From positions 38,106-102,105 of the forward strand of contig JASJPG010000016.1 of the NCBI GenBank assembly GCA_031426815.1: 64,000 bases of DNA. Reading direction: 5' to 3'. The notes below the pieces were generated by a model that made no database searches, had not been told where the DNA came from, and saw only the letters and a list, made by a program, of their open reading frames with translations. A program made the translations under genes and the position numbers. How positions within the stretch are numbered: position 1 is the first letter of the stretch; the number at the start of each line of letters is the position of its first letter. The stretch comes from PFJX01 sp031426815 (GTDB lineage Bacteria; Pseudomonadota; Gammaproteobacteria; Burkholderiales; Thiobacillaceae). Below, piece by piece: positions 55,400 to 63,258 of the stretch.

Positions 55400-56878
55400 T
55401 CAGAAGCTCATATTGAGACGCGCGGAAACGCTGTTTTCTTTGTAAGCCCCGGAGGTGGAACCGGAGTCCCGTTCGACTCGCCGCAGCTCCAGCAGCCCCG
55501 TGGCCTGACGCGATAGTTGGTAAACCAGCGATCCGGCCAAAGACCAATCATCGCTCTGGCTGGTTGCAGTATCGGCGTGAGCGGAAGTCATGGACAAAGT
55601 GGAACTCAACCTCGGTCCGAAACGAAAATTCCAACTGCCGGCCAGGCTGTAGATGTCATCACTGTCGTTCGTAGCCAGCAACTCCCGTCGACTTTTATCG
55701 AGGATGATGCTGAAGAGACTTTTGCCGGTCTTGTACGTCGCAGTACCCGACCAGGTTTTGTTCAAGTTGAAACCATTGACCGCTTGCGGCAAATAGAGGG
55801 TCAAACCCGAATTCAGAAGCCGCGGCGGGGTCCCGCCGCAATTTGCACTGGTCGGCGCAGATGCGCCTGCAGCCACCCTTTCGATCCCGTTGTTGCATAG
55901 GTACTCATCGACGACAGCAGTCGAAGATGCCAGCGCATAGGGATCGCTGACAACTTCACTGTAACGCAGCGCCCAAGTGGTTTTCCGCGTGCGATGGGCG
56001 AAGTTGAGCCCATAGGAACTGCCGTTGTAACGCTTGCCGGCCGTTGCACTCAAACTGGTTCTATTTGTCGGCGCCCAGTTGACGCCCAAATTCCAGTACA
56101 TCCCGCTGGCCTGATTGAAACTGCTGGTTGTGCCGTTGTTGCTGTCGGATCCCACTGTCAAATTCAAGCGTGTCTTGGGACTGACGATGTAACCGAGACC
56201 GCCGCTGATACTCGAATTTCGATTGCCGTTGGTCGTGCCATCCGAGGTTTGCATTCGGTAATCCAGATTCCATGGAATCCGATTGAATTCGCTGCCGCTG
56301 GACAAACCGAGACTCAGATTGTTACCCGTCGCGCCGGACAGGGCTGCATTATCGGAATCGGCGAAGGTGATCTGCCACCTTGCTTCGAGATTGGCGCGAT
56401 TGCCGAAACGGCTTTTCCAGGATGGCGCAAAACTGGCCGAACGCGTTTCGCTTCGGTTGTTGGTCAGGTTGTAATTGCCAGTCCCCGTCGGCCCAGTCGT
56501 ATTCGTGTTTTGTTGAGTGATGCGCGCATCTGCATCGATGAAAAAACGATCGTCGAGCCAATCTGACTTTAGCGTGGCGGAGAGCTGGTTGTTGACGGTA
56601 TTGGCCGCGCTGTCATGGCTGTAGATCAGCCCCTGCAAACCATAATCGACGGAAAACTGGCCTCGCCCCCCTTTGCTGCTCAACAGAAATCCCGGCCGGA
56701 TTTCCGTCGTGAACGAGGCTTCGGGGTTGGTCGAGGACAAACCAATATTGTCGGAATATCGCTCATTCAGTGAAACCGAAGGCGTGAATTTCCAATCGCC
56801 GGACCAGGCATGAATCGGTGTCAGTGATGCCAGCAGAAAACCGGCAAGCGCAATGCGGCTATTGCTGTTGCTGGCCAT
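55400..56878 (-). CDS. XrtA/PEP-CTERM system outer-membrane beta-barrel protein (TIGR03016-type)
   Basis: From the ATG at 56878 it has 492 residues with a signal peptide (ALAGFLLASLTPIHAWSG). The rest alternates polar and hydrophobic residues in many beta strands and ends in VSARLNMSF, a C-terminal phenylalanine typical of outer-membrane barrels. It fits the exosortase-associated outer-membrane family and may serve as an export channel or anchor. One pair of cysteines (LCNNGIE, SANCGG) lies in a loop. Its start overlaps the kinase gene end by 20 bases; it lies two bases before the ATPase gene. Confidence 0.92.
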   Translation of the reverse strand: MASNSNSRIALAGFLLASLTPIHAWSGDWKFTPSVSLNERYSDNIGLSSTNPEASFTTEIRPGFLLSSKGGRGQFSVDYGLQGLIYSHDSAANTVNNQLSATLKSDWLDDRFFIDADARITQQNTNTTGPTGTGNYNLTNNRSETRSASFAPSWKSRFGNRANLEARWQITFADSDNAALSGATGNNLSLGLSSGSEFNRIPWNLDYRMQTSDGTTNGNRNSSISGGLGYIVSPKTRLNLTVGSDSNNGTTSSFNQASGMYWNLGVNWAPTNRTSLSATAGKRYNGSSYGLNFAHRTRKTTWALRYSEVVSDPYALASSTAVVDEYLCNNGIERVAAGASAPTSANCGGTPPRLLNSGLTLYLPQAVNGFNLNKTWSGTATYKTGKSLFSIILDKSRRELLATNDSDDIYSLAGSWNFRFGPRLSSTLSMTSAHADTATSQSDDWSLAGSLVYQLSRQATGLLELRRVERDSGSTSGAYKENSVSARLNMSF

Positions 56879-57851
56879 ACTCGCCATAGCCGCCATAACC
56901 ATATCCATAGCCGTAGTAGTCGCCACCGGCCGTGCGCAGAGGCGCCTTGTTGAGGACGACGCCGACATATTCGCAATCGGCCAGATGCGCCAGCGCATCC
57001 TTGACCGCTTCCTGCGGTGTATGTTCCGCCTCGACGACAAAAACGATCTGCCCCATATAAGTCGCCAGCACCGATGCCTCGCTGGTAGCCAACAAGGGCG
57101 GGCAATCGAAAATAATGATCCGGTCATGGTAGCGACTGGAAATATCCTGCACGAAATCCTTCATCGCCGAACTGGCAAGCAGTTCGGTGGCATGCGCAAA
57201 GCCCCTACCCGACGGCAACACGGTGAGTTTGGCGATATCCGTCTTGATCAAGACATCGGCCAATTGCACAGAAGGATCGCGCAACACGTCGAGCAAACCG
57301 CGATCCGCCTCCAGGCCCAGATATCTGATCACGGAAGATTTTGCGACGTCGGCATCCACCAGCAGCACCGTGCTTTCCAGTTCGGTTGCCATGCTGATGG
57401 CCAGATTGATCGCGGTGAACGATTTACCCTCCCCTGGAATGGAACTGGTCACCATGATCAGATTTCCGTTGGGAACGGGCGCACTTCCGCCATGACCAAA
57501 AGCATTAGTCAACAGCGGACGCTTGATCAGCCGATACTCCTCGGCAATCTTGCTGCGCCCCGCATCGGGCGTAAGCGCACCGGCCAGTTTCAGCCGCGCA
57601 ATATTGACCACACCACGCTGGCTGCCGACGATAGTCGCAGGACCATCTTCGTCGACCGGGGCAGCGTGACGAACAGCCTGTCTCGGCGATTCCGGCATCT
57701 GGCCGAAAGAAGCCTCGGCCCTTTCTATCGCCGCCTCGATCAGCTTGCCTTCATCGGCCCGTTCCCTTGAACGAGGCGCCGGCTGAATGACGGAAGCTAC
57801 AGACTCTTCAGACTTGCCTAACTTGCCGGCTGCGCGTTCGATAATACTCAT
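56859..57851 (-). CDS. XrtA-associated tyrosine autokinase (BY-kinase)
   Basis: From the ATG at 57851 (AGGAGG four bases upstream) it has 330 residues. Walker A is TSSIPGEGKS (135-144), Walker A' is LLVDADVAKSS and Walker B IIIFDCPPLLA. The C-terminal tail is a tyrosine cluster (GGDYYGYGYGYGGYGEYG), the autophosphorylation site. It is a cytoplasmic kinase that works with the chain-length protein encoded directly upstream (overlap not present; 13 bases between them). Its dephosphorylation could be the job of the phosphatase domain at 20620. Core operon member (TIGR03018). Confidence 0.95.
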   Translation of the reverse strand: MSIIERAAGKLGKSEESVASVIQPAPRSRERADEGKLIEAAIERAEASFGQMPESPRQAVRHAAPVDEDGPATIVGSQRGVVNIARLKLAGALTPDAGRSKIAEEYRLIKRPLLTNAFGHGGSAPVPNGNLIMVTSSIPGEGKSFTAINLAISMATELESTVLLVDADVAKSSVIRYLGLEADRGLLDVLRDPSVQLADVLIKTDIAKLTVLPSGRGFAHATELLASSAMKDFVQDISSRYHDRIIIFDCPPLLATSEASVLATYMGQIVFVVEAEHTPQEAVKDALAHLADCEYVGVVLNKAPLRTAGGDYYGYGYGYGGYGEYGQQQQ

Positions 57852-57864
57852 ATCGCCTCCTGGC

Positions 57865-59406
57865 CTATGCCGCCGGTGAAAGGACAAGGTAATAGACCAT
57901 CTGGGCAAGCAATGCCAAGACGAGCCCGGCTCCGCCGGCAGTAAAGATCAAATTCGAGCGTCGCTTGCTCCGACGCGCCACATCGGTCTCGATCATGGTG
58001 ACCATACCGAGCAGCGGATAGGTCGTCAGGTCGCGCAATTGACGACGGTTCTCGATGGTTGGACGCAACTGGGCCAGCAGGAACGCAATAGCCATCCCCA
58101 AAGCGATACCGACCAAAGGCACCGCAACAACGAGCAACGGCCGGTTCGGCCATGCCGGCTTGCTCGGCACGCGCGGCGGATCGATTACGCGAAACTCGAC
58201 CACATCGGTTTTGCTCTCCACTTCACCGGAAAGCGAAGCGGTCTCACGCCGCGCCAGCATAGTGGCGTAATTACTCTTGTAAACGTCGTAGTCGCGCATC
58301 AATTGCGTGAACTCGCCTTCGATCTGAGGAATGCGATCGACAGATCTGTAAAGCTCGTTCCGTTTGTTCTGCATCTGCGCGACGCGCGCCTTCAACGACG
58401 CCATATTGGCATCGGCCTCGGCAATCGCGATGGAGAGTTGCTGGTAAACCGGGTTTTGCGCCTTGACTGCGCCTGGCGCCTGCGCCTTGGCGGCCGCAGC
58501 GTCTTCCTGCGCCTTCTGCTCCTGCAAACGCGCGATCAGCTGCTTGGTGCGCGCAATCTCGGGATGCAGATCGGTATAACGCAAACGAAGGTTATCCAAC
58601 GCAGTCTGCAAAGCGGAAATACGGCCATCCAATGCCGAACTGGTAACGCCGCCAGGCAGCGGCTGGCTGATCACTTCCTCCTGATCATCCAATTGCTGTT
58701 GCAACTGCTTCTTGCGATTAGTGGACTCTTCCAACTCCAGCTTGGCCTGTTCGAGCGCCAGATTCATTTCGTTCAACTTGGCGTAGTAATCGCCGCCTTG
58801 GCCAGGCATCGTACCCACGTTGCGACGCTTGAATTCCTCCAACTGCTTTTCTTTTTCGAGCAACTTCGCCTCATAGGCTTTCAGTTGATCGTCGATGAAT
58901 TTCTGGGTATTCGAGATATCTTTGCGCGCACCGCCCAGGCTGCTTTCGGTAAATATGGTCAGCAAGGCCTGCACGACTCGCTTGGCGACATCCGGACTGG
59001 TGTTCTGATAGACGATGGTGTAAAGATTTTCACGCTCGGTGCCCTGCAACTTGATCGCCGCTGCCAGACCGGTATAGAGCGATTCCTGCTGTTGCGGCGT
59101 CTTGGCCCTCAAATCGAGGTCCGTCATCCGGGCAACCTTTTCCAGATTGGGCCGACTGGCCAGCGTGCGCGTCATCATCGCCACCTGCTGCTCGGTGTTC
59201 GGCTGCACAGCCAAGCCTGACAACAACGGCCGCAACAAAGATTGGGTATCCACGAATACCCGCGCCTGCGCTTCGTAACGATTTTCCAACAGGTAAACCC
59301 AAACCCATCCAGCGACCGCCACGATCCAGGCAGTGGCCAACACGATCCAGCGCTTTCGCCAAATCGAGCGGGCGTAACCGAATACCTGCTCAAATGCTTC
59401 ATTCAT
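57865..59406 (-). CDS. XrtA system polysaccharide chain-length determinant (Wzz/GumC family)
   Basis: The 513-residue inner-membrane protein has one membrane helix near the N terminus (WIVLATAWIVAVAGWVWVYL) and another near the C terminus (LLVVAVPLVGIALGMAIAFL), with a long periplasmic coiled coil between (YEAKLLEKEKQLEEFKRRN, LEQAKLELEESTNRKKQLQQ). This is the polysaccharide co-polymerase layout (TIGR03007). It sets chain length together with the tyrosine kinase encoded 13 bases downstream. A last hydrophobic stretch at the C terminus (GLVLALLAQMVYYLV) may be a third helix. Confidence 0.95.
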   Translation of the reverse strand: MNEAFEQVFGYARSIWRKRWIVLATAWIVAVAGWVWVYLLENRYEAQARVFVDTQSLLRPLLSGLAVQPNTEQQVAMMTRTLASRPNLEKVARMTDLDLRAKTPQQQESLYTGLAAAIKLQGTERENLYTIVYQNTSPDVAKRVVQALLTIFTESSLGGARKDISNTQKFIDDQLKAYEAKLLEKEKQLEEFKRRNVGTMPGQGGDYYAKLNEMNLALEQAKLELEESTNRKKQLQQQLDDQEEVISQPLPGGVTSSALDGRISALQTALDNLRLRYTDLHPEIARTKQLIARLQEQKAQEDAAAAKAQAPGAVKAQNPVYQQLSIAIAEADANMASLKARVAQMQNKRNELYRSVDRIPQIEGEFTQLMRDYDVYKSNYATMLARRETASLSGEVESKTDVVEFRVIDPPRVPSKPAWPNRPLLVVAVPLVGIALGMAIAFLLAQLRPTIENRRQLRDLTTYPLLGMVTMIETDVARRSKRRSNLIFTAGGAGLVLALLAQMVYYLVLSPAA

Positions 59407-59448
59407 CCCTGAGCTCTCCTGGCAGGATTTATCGCTGCCGCGAAACGG

Positions 59449-60057
59449 TTAGAACCAGCTTTCCGGAATAACCAGGACGTCGCCAGGCCGCATATCGACA
59501 TTGGCGGAAACATCGCCACCCTTCAGGAGATCTTCCAATCGAACGGTAAATTGCTGAGGCTTGCCATCGACCACTCGCAAGATGCTGGCGCGGTTGCCAG
59601 AGGCGAAATCGGTCAAGCCGCCAACCGCGATCATGACGTCGACCAGCGACATCTCTTCGCGGAAATTCAACGCCTGCGGCTTGGCTGCCTGACCAATCAC
59701 CCGAATCTGCTGACTGAACGGACCGACGCCGCTGGAGACGATCACGGTCACCACCGGATCCTGGATATAACGCGCAAGGATTTTCTCGATCTCGCGCGCC
59801 AACTGGGAAGGCGTCTTTCCACTTGCCGGCAAGTCTTCGACCAGATTCATGGTCATCTTGCCGTCCGAACGAATCGGGAAAGTGCCGGAAACTTCAGGAT
59901 TACCCCAAACGAACACATTGACGGAATCGCCAGGGCCGAGCAGGTAATTCCAGCTTGAATTATCGGAAGCCTTGGCTGGCGCGGGAGGGAAAACGGGGCC
60001 GCTAGCGCAAGCGGTCAGCAGACCAGCCAGTATTACAGGCAACACATAGCGTTTCAT
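59449..60057 (-). CDS. XrtA system polysaccharide export lipoprotein (Wza/EpsE-like)
   Basis: From the ATG at 60057 it has 202 residues. The signal peptide MKRYVLPVILAGLLTACASG ends in a lipobox with Cys17. YLLGPGDSVNVFVWGNPEVSG is the poly_export motif, and VRVIGQAAKPQALNF plus MRPGDVLVIPESWF are SLBB-like parts. It should sit in the outer membrane or periplasm as the export channel subunit (TIGR03027). It is the first gene of the core operon; a palindrome lies 44-57 bases upstream. Confidence 0.95.
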   Translation of the reverse strand: MKRYVLPVILAGLLTACASGPVFPPAPAKASDNSSWNYLLGPGDSVNVFVWGNPEVSGTFPIRSDGKMTMNLVEDLPASGKTPSQLAREIEKILARYIQDPVVTVIVSSGVGPFSQQIRVIGQAAKPQALNFREEMSLVDVMIAVGGLTDFASGNRASILRVVDGKPQQFTVRLEDLLKGGDVSANVDMRPGDVLVIPESWF

Positions 60058-60079
60058 TCGAAAACCCCCAGCACAGGTA

Positions 60080-60114
60080 GTTATAAAAACGCGGCGGATT
60101 ATGCCACATGGCAT
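60080..60114 (-). promoter_or_regulatory. Candidate promoter and palindromic operator of the core exopolysaccharide operon
   Basis: Positions 60101-60114 read ATGCCACATGGCAT, a perfect inverted repeat (ATGCCA-CA-TGGCAT). On the minus strand a TATAAC (plus-strand 60080-60085) could be a -10 element; the -35 position would fall on the palindrome (TGTGGC, a poor match). A regulator binding there would touch the -35 box. Confidence 0.4.
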
Positions 60115-60169
60115 GTGTCGGTATTTCCGGAAAAAACTTGAGGGAAAGTGCGCGCCAACGCTGGTCGAT

Positions 60170-60424
60170 TCACTCCAGCCAGCGCACCAGATAAAACAGA
60201 CGGAATCCTTCCGACGAACGCGACGGACCTGCTGCAACTGCCGCGTAATAGCCCTGGTCTGGACGTGCAGCGGCACGCGCCTCGATCTCGGAGGCATGCA
60301 ACGCGACGCAGCTTTCCGCAAAACGTTTGCGATTGCCGCGCCCGGGCGCGTAGATCACCACATAGCCGGTCATTACGACCGGCGATTCCGAGTCGCCAAT
60401 CAGGCTGGCGATTGCCTCGGCCAT
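60170..60424 (-). CDS. Small hypothetical protein, coupled to the gene before it
   Basis: The 84-residue protein (MAEAIASLIGDSESPVVMTG...) has no signal peptide or recognised domain; it contains a short segment VVMTGYVVIYAPGRGN and ends LFYLVRWLE. Its ATG shares an A with the stop of the upstream gene (TGATG), typical of translational coupling, which is the main reason to believe it. Plus-strand frames also cross this region, but their products look like shadows. Function unknown. Confidence 0.6.
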   Translation of the reverse strand: MAEAIASLIGDSESPVVMTGYVVIYAPGRGNRKRFAESCVALHASEIEARAAARPDQGYYAAVAAGPSRSSEGFRLFYLVRWLE

Positions 60425-60708
60425 CAGTTCAATTTCTTGCCGGGCGGCACGAACTGCAGTGTTTTCGCAGCCCGCTCCTCATCGGAATAGTGCGGCCGTT
60501 CGTTGCGCGACAAATTCAACGCCTCCGCCAACTCCGCCTCGCGGGCCGAAATCAGACCCAGACACATGCGGATATTTTCGACGGTATCGGGAGAAAAAGG
60601 GCTTTGCATGCCATCTCTTGGCGCCGCATCGCGCACGATCGAAGTCAATGTCTTGCGCATTGCACGCATGATCTGCTGCTCTTTGGAAAGTTCTGTTTCG
60701 GTATTCAT
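60424..60708 (-). CDS. Small hypothetical cytoplasmic protein
   Basis: From the ATG at 60708 (AGGA upstream) it has 94 residues (MNTETELSKEQQIMRAMRKT...). It is charged and helical, with no membrane segment. I have a vague recollection of similar short proteins in related betaproteobacteria with unreliable names, so I give no function. It is coupled (TGATG) to the 84-residue gene downstream, and both run towards the exopolysaccharide core operon. Divergent from mlaA. Confidence 0.65.
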   Translation of the reverse strand: MNTETELSKEQQIMRAMRKTLTSIVRDAAPRDGMQSPFSPDTVENIRMCLGLISAREAELAEALNLSRNERPHYSDEERAAKTLQFVPPGKKLN

Positions 60709-60885
60709 TCTGGCGGGATCCTGTAGTTCGGGGGGGCCAGTCATTGTCCCCACGCCATCGCATCGGGGTCAACCGCACCCGGAAAGGGGTCGATGCCGGG
60801 TACAAGCAAGCTGTGCGACAGCCAAGAGCCTCAAGTAATATCCGGCTGTACCGACAAGTGGTCTCATCCTATAAGTAACATCACC

Positions 60886-61578
60886 ATGCTTCCGAAACAC
60901 TTCCTGCCCCTCGTAGCCTGCCTTTCTCTGGCGGGATGCGCCGTCAACGGCGATCCGCGCGATCCGATCGAACCGGTGAACCGTGCCATCCACAGCTTCA
61001 ACGAAGGTTTTGATCGGAGCATTCTGAAACCGACGGCCAAAGGCTACCAATCCGTCTCACCGAAGTTCGTGCAAACCGGCATCCGCAATTTTTTCGCCAA
61101 TCTGGACGATGTCACCGTACTCGCCAACGACATCCTGCAACTCAAGCTGGAACAGAGCGCACATGACTTTCTGCGTCTGACCTTCAACAGCACATTCGGG
61201 CTGCTCGGCCTGCTGGATATCTCCTCCGAGATGGGTCTGACCAAGCACAACGAGGATTTCGGCCAGACGCTGGGGCGCTGGGGCGCCGGCTCCGGGCCGT
61301 ACGTGGTGCTGCCTTTCATCGGTCCGAGCAATCTGCGCGACTCGCTCGGTTATGCGGTCGACACCAAACACACCGATCTGGTGCGGAATATGGATGATGT
61401 GTCCACCCGCAATCCGGTGCTGGCGCTGCGTCTGGTGGCGCGTCGTGCCGACTTGCTGGAAGCGAAGCAGGCGGTTGATGAAGCAGCCCTCGACAATTAC
61501 GAGTTCACGCGCGACTTCTACCTGGAACGCCGCCAAGGTCTGGTCTACGACGGCAAGCCGCCGCGCAACGAAGAATGA
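60886..61578 (+). CDS. mlaA: MlaA/VacJ-family lipoprotein
   Basis: From the ATG at 60886 it has 230 residues. The lipoprotein signal has Cys18 in LSLAGCAVN. DPIEPVNRAIHSFNEGFD, the family signature (core DPIEPVNRAIHSFN), and NFFANLDDV follow. MlaA sits in the outer membrane and removes mislocalised phospholipids with the Mla ABC system. The other mla genes are not here. Its stop overlaps the greB start (ATGA), an unusual pairing. Confidence 0.94.
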   Translation: MLPKHFLPLVACLSLAGCAVNGDPRDPIEPVNRAIHSFNEGFDRSILKPTAKGYQSVSPKFVQTGIRNFFANLDDVTVLANDILQLKLEQSAHDFLRLTFNSTFGLLGLLDISSEMGLTKHNEDFGQTLGRWGAGSGPYVVLPFIGPSNLRDSLGYAVDTKHTDLVRNMDDVSTRNPVLALRLVARRADLLEAKQAVDEAALDNYEFTRDFYLERRQGLVYDGKPPRNEE

Positions 61579-62126
61579 ACAAAGCCTTCATACGGGAAGA
61601 CGCGCCGGATGAAGAAGAAACGGAAGAACCCGGGCTGCCCTCGGGCAGCAAGAACTACATGACCCCGGCCGGACACGCCCGGATGCAGGCCGAACTCTCG
61701 CAGCTCGTGCGGAGCGAACGCCCGGAAGTGGTCGGCATCGTTTCCTGGGCGGCGGGCAATGGCGACCGCTCCGAAAACGGCGATTACATCTACGGCAAGA
61801 AACGTCTGCGCGAAATCGACCGCCGCATCCGCTTCCTGACCAAACGACTGGAAAATGCGCTGGTGGTCGACCCGCTCGACCAGGACAACACCGATACCGT
61901 CTTCTTTGGCGCCACCGTCGGCGTCCTCGACGAAAACGGTGCCGAGGCGCGTTACAGCATCGTCGGCCTGGACGAAACCGACCCCTCGCGCGGCCGCATT
62001 TCCTGGATTTCTCCGCTCGCGCGGGCGCTGCTCAAGGCACGCATCGGCGATAACGTACGTTTCCCGGCCCCGGGCGGCATACGAGAACTGGAAATCATCG
62101 ATATCGAATACAAAACGCTGGATTGA
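61575..62126 (+). CDS. greB: Transcription elongation factor GreB
   Basis: The 183-residue protein has the N-terminal coiled-coil domain (YMTPAGHARMQAELSQLVR, ENGDYIYGKKRLREIDRRI) with the acidic tip, and a C-terminal FKBP-like domain (FFGATVGVLDENG, SPLARALLKARIGD). The GDYIYGKKRLREID segment and length fit GreB rather than GreA. It stimulates RNA cleavage by stalled polymerase. An N-terminal acidic extension (REDAPDEEETEEPG) is present. It overlaps mlaA by ATGA. Confidence 0.94.
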   Translation: MNKAFIREDAPDEEETEEPGLPSGSKNYMTPAGHARMQAELSQLVRSERPEVVGIVSWAAGNGDRSENGDYIYGKKRLREIDRRIRFLTKRLENALVVDPLDQDNTDTVFFGATVGVLDENGAEARYSIVGLDETDPSRGRISWISPLARALLKARIGDNVRFPAPGGIRELEIIDIEYKTLD

Positions 62127-62187
62127 TGCAGACTACAGCCCAACGCGCTTCCGCTCTGAAGAATCGACTCTAACAAGGACGCCCACC

Positions 62188-62820
62188 ATGACCTCCATCC
62201 GTATCCTGCTTGTCGACGACCACCCGCTGCTCCGTCTGGGCGTGCGCCGTTCCCTGGAAAACGAAGCCGGCTTCACCGTTTCAGGTGAATGCGCCGATCT
62301 GGCCAGTGCGCGCACCTGGTTGAGCGAAGGCGGCAAGGCCGATGTCGCGATCCTCGACCGCAGCCTGCCGGATGGCGACGGACTCGATATCGCGCCGTTA
62401 CTAAAGGCGGCTGGCATGAAGGTCATCGTCCTCACCGTTGAAGATGGCGACGACGAAATTCGCGCAGCAGTCGATGCCGGCGTCGATGGCTATCTGCTCA
62501 AGTCGTCCGATTCGGACCATATCTCGCAAGCCATCGGCATGGTGCTGCAGGATGCCGGTGCGTTTCCGCCGGCAGTCGTGCAGAAACTGACCCGTGCCAG
62601 CGGCGAAGATCCGTTGGCCAAGCTTTCCGTGCGCGAACTGGAAATCGCCGAATACGTCGCGCAGGGTTTCAGCAACAAGGTCATTGGCGGCAAGCTGAAT
62701 CTGTCCGACAACACCGTGCGCAACCATCTGGCCAACATCATGCAGAAGCTGAATTATCACAACCGGGTGCAGGTCGCCACGTTGGTGCTGCAGCATCTCA
62801 AGAAGACCAAACGCGCATAA
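62188..62820 (+). CDS. LuxR/NarL-family response regulator
   Basis: From the ATG at 62188 (AAGGA eight bases upstream) it has 210 residues. The receiver (1-120) has VDDHPLLRLG and phospho-acceptor Asp57 in AILDRSLPDG. The C-terminal LuxR helix-turn-helix (about 145-205) has LSVRELEIAEYVAQGFSNKV and NTVRNHLANIMQKL. No histidine kinase adjoins it, so it is an orphan regulator here; targets unknown. The YkgJ-type gene follows without any gap. Confidence 0.94.
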   Translation: MTSIRILLVDDHPLLRLGVRRSLENEAGFTVSGECADLASARTWLSEGGKADVAILDRSLPDGDGLDIAPLLKAAGMKVIVLTVEDGDDEIRAAVDAGVDGYLLKSSDSDHISQAIGMVLQDAGAFPPAVVQKLTRASGEDPLAKLSVRELEIAEYVAQGFSNKVIGGKLNLSDNTVRNHLANIMQKLNYHNRVQVATLVLQHLKKTKRA

Positions 62821-63096
62821 ATGCTCGCGTGTCGCCCCGGCTGCGGCGCCTGTTGCATTGCCCCCTCGATCAGCAGCCCGCTACCCGCCATGCCGCAAGG
62901 CAAGCCGGCGGGCATGCGCTGTAGCCAGCTCGACACCGACTCGCGTTGCGCGATCTTCGGCCGCCCGGAACGCCCCGCGTGCTGTTCCGGTCTGCGACCG
63001 ACTGCGGAAATGTGCAGAGACAACCCCGCCCAGGCACTGGCTTGGCTGGCCGATCTGGAAATCGCGACGCAGCCCGGCTGGACATCGCAAACATGA
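62821..63096 (+). CDS. YkgJ-family cysteine-cluster protein
   Basis: The 91-residue protein starts MLACRPGCGACCIAPSIS and has further cysteines (GMRCSQLDTDSRCAIF, ACCSGLRP, EMCRDN), the pattern of the YkgJ/UPF0153 zinc or iron cluster family. The last two cysteine groups are close to those of known members. The ATG directly follows the TAA of the regulator gene, so they share a transcript. Function unknown. Confidence 0.88.
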   Translation: MLACRPGCGACCIAPSISSPLPAMPQGKPAGMRCSQLDTDSRCAIFGRPERPACCSGLRPTAEMCRDNPAQALAWLADLEIATQPGWTSQT

Positions 63097-63106
63097 GGCA
63101 CTTGGC

Positions 63107-63112
63107 TATAAT
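63107..63112 (+). promoter_or_regulatory. Likely -10 element of the ahcY promoter
   Basis: A consensus TATAAT lies about ten bases before the riboswitch. No good -35 at 16-18 bases upstream was found, so it may depend on an activator or extended contacts. Confidence 0.6.
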
Positions 63113-63119
63113 CGCCAGC

Positions 63120-63186
63120 CTCCGAGGAGCGCTGCAAGTTCGGCCTGAAAAGACCGCCCTTAGGCTCGGTTCAAAACTGCGCTCAT
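63120..63186 (+). promoter_or_regulatory. SAH riboswitch upstream of ahcY
   Basis: The segment reads TCCGAGGAGCGCTGCAAG... AGGCTCGG ... GCGCTCA, the SAH riboswitch consensus. P1 is GAGCGC (63127-63132) with GCGCTC (63179-63184); the pseudoknot is CCGAG (63122-63126) with CTCGG (63165-63169). It precedes ahcY, its usual target, and should turn expression on when S-adenosylhomocysteine builds up. Confidence 0.93.
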
Positions 63187-63228
63187 CTGTTTAACCCGTG
63201 CCGGGCACGGTGCGCCAGATGAGAGCGC
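63179..63228 (+). promoter_or_regulatory. Competing stem-loop (likely expression platform of the SAH riboswitch)
   Basis: GCGCTCATCTG (63179-63189), which includes the 3' strand of P1, can pair instead with CAGATGAG-AG-CGC (63216-63228), with an inner perfect hairpin CCGTGC-CGG-GCACGG (63196-63210). The two folds exclude each other. No T run follows, so the off state is probably not a standard intrinsic terminator. Confidence 0.7.
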
Positions 63229-63258
63229 CCCTCCCGGCCACAGATAAGGAGCTTTACT

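Noticed and set aside
60095..60114. Sigma-54 promoter (TGGCA...GC) before the export operon
   Set aside because: The GG and GC elements are 11 bases apart, not the required 10, and the rest matches poorly. I kept only a weak sigma-70-like -10 and the palindrome.
60101..60726. Plus-strand frames across the two small hypothetical genes
   Set aside because: The minus-strand pair shows start-stop coupling and a ribosome site; the plus-strand products are Arg-rich shadows.
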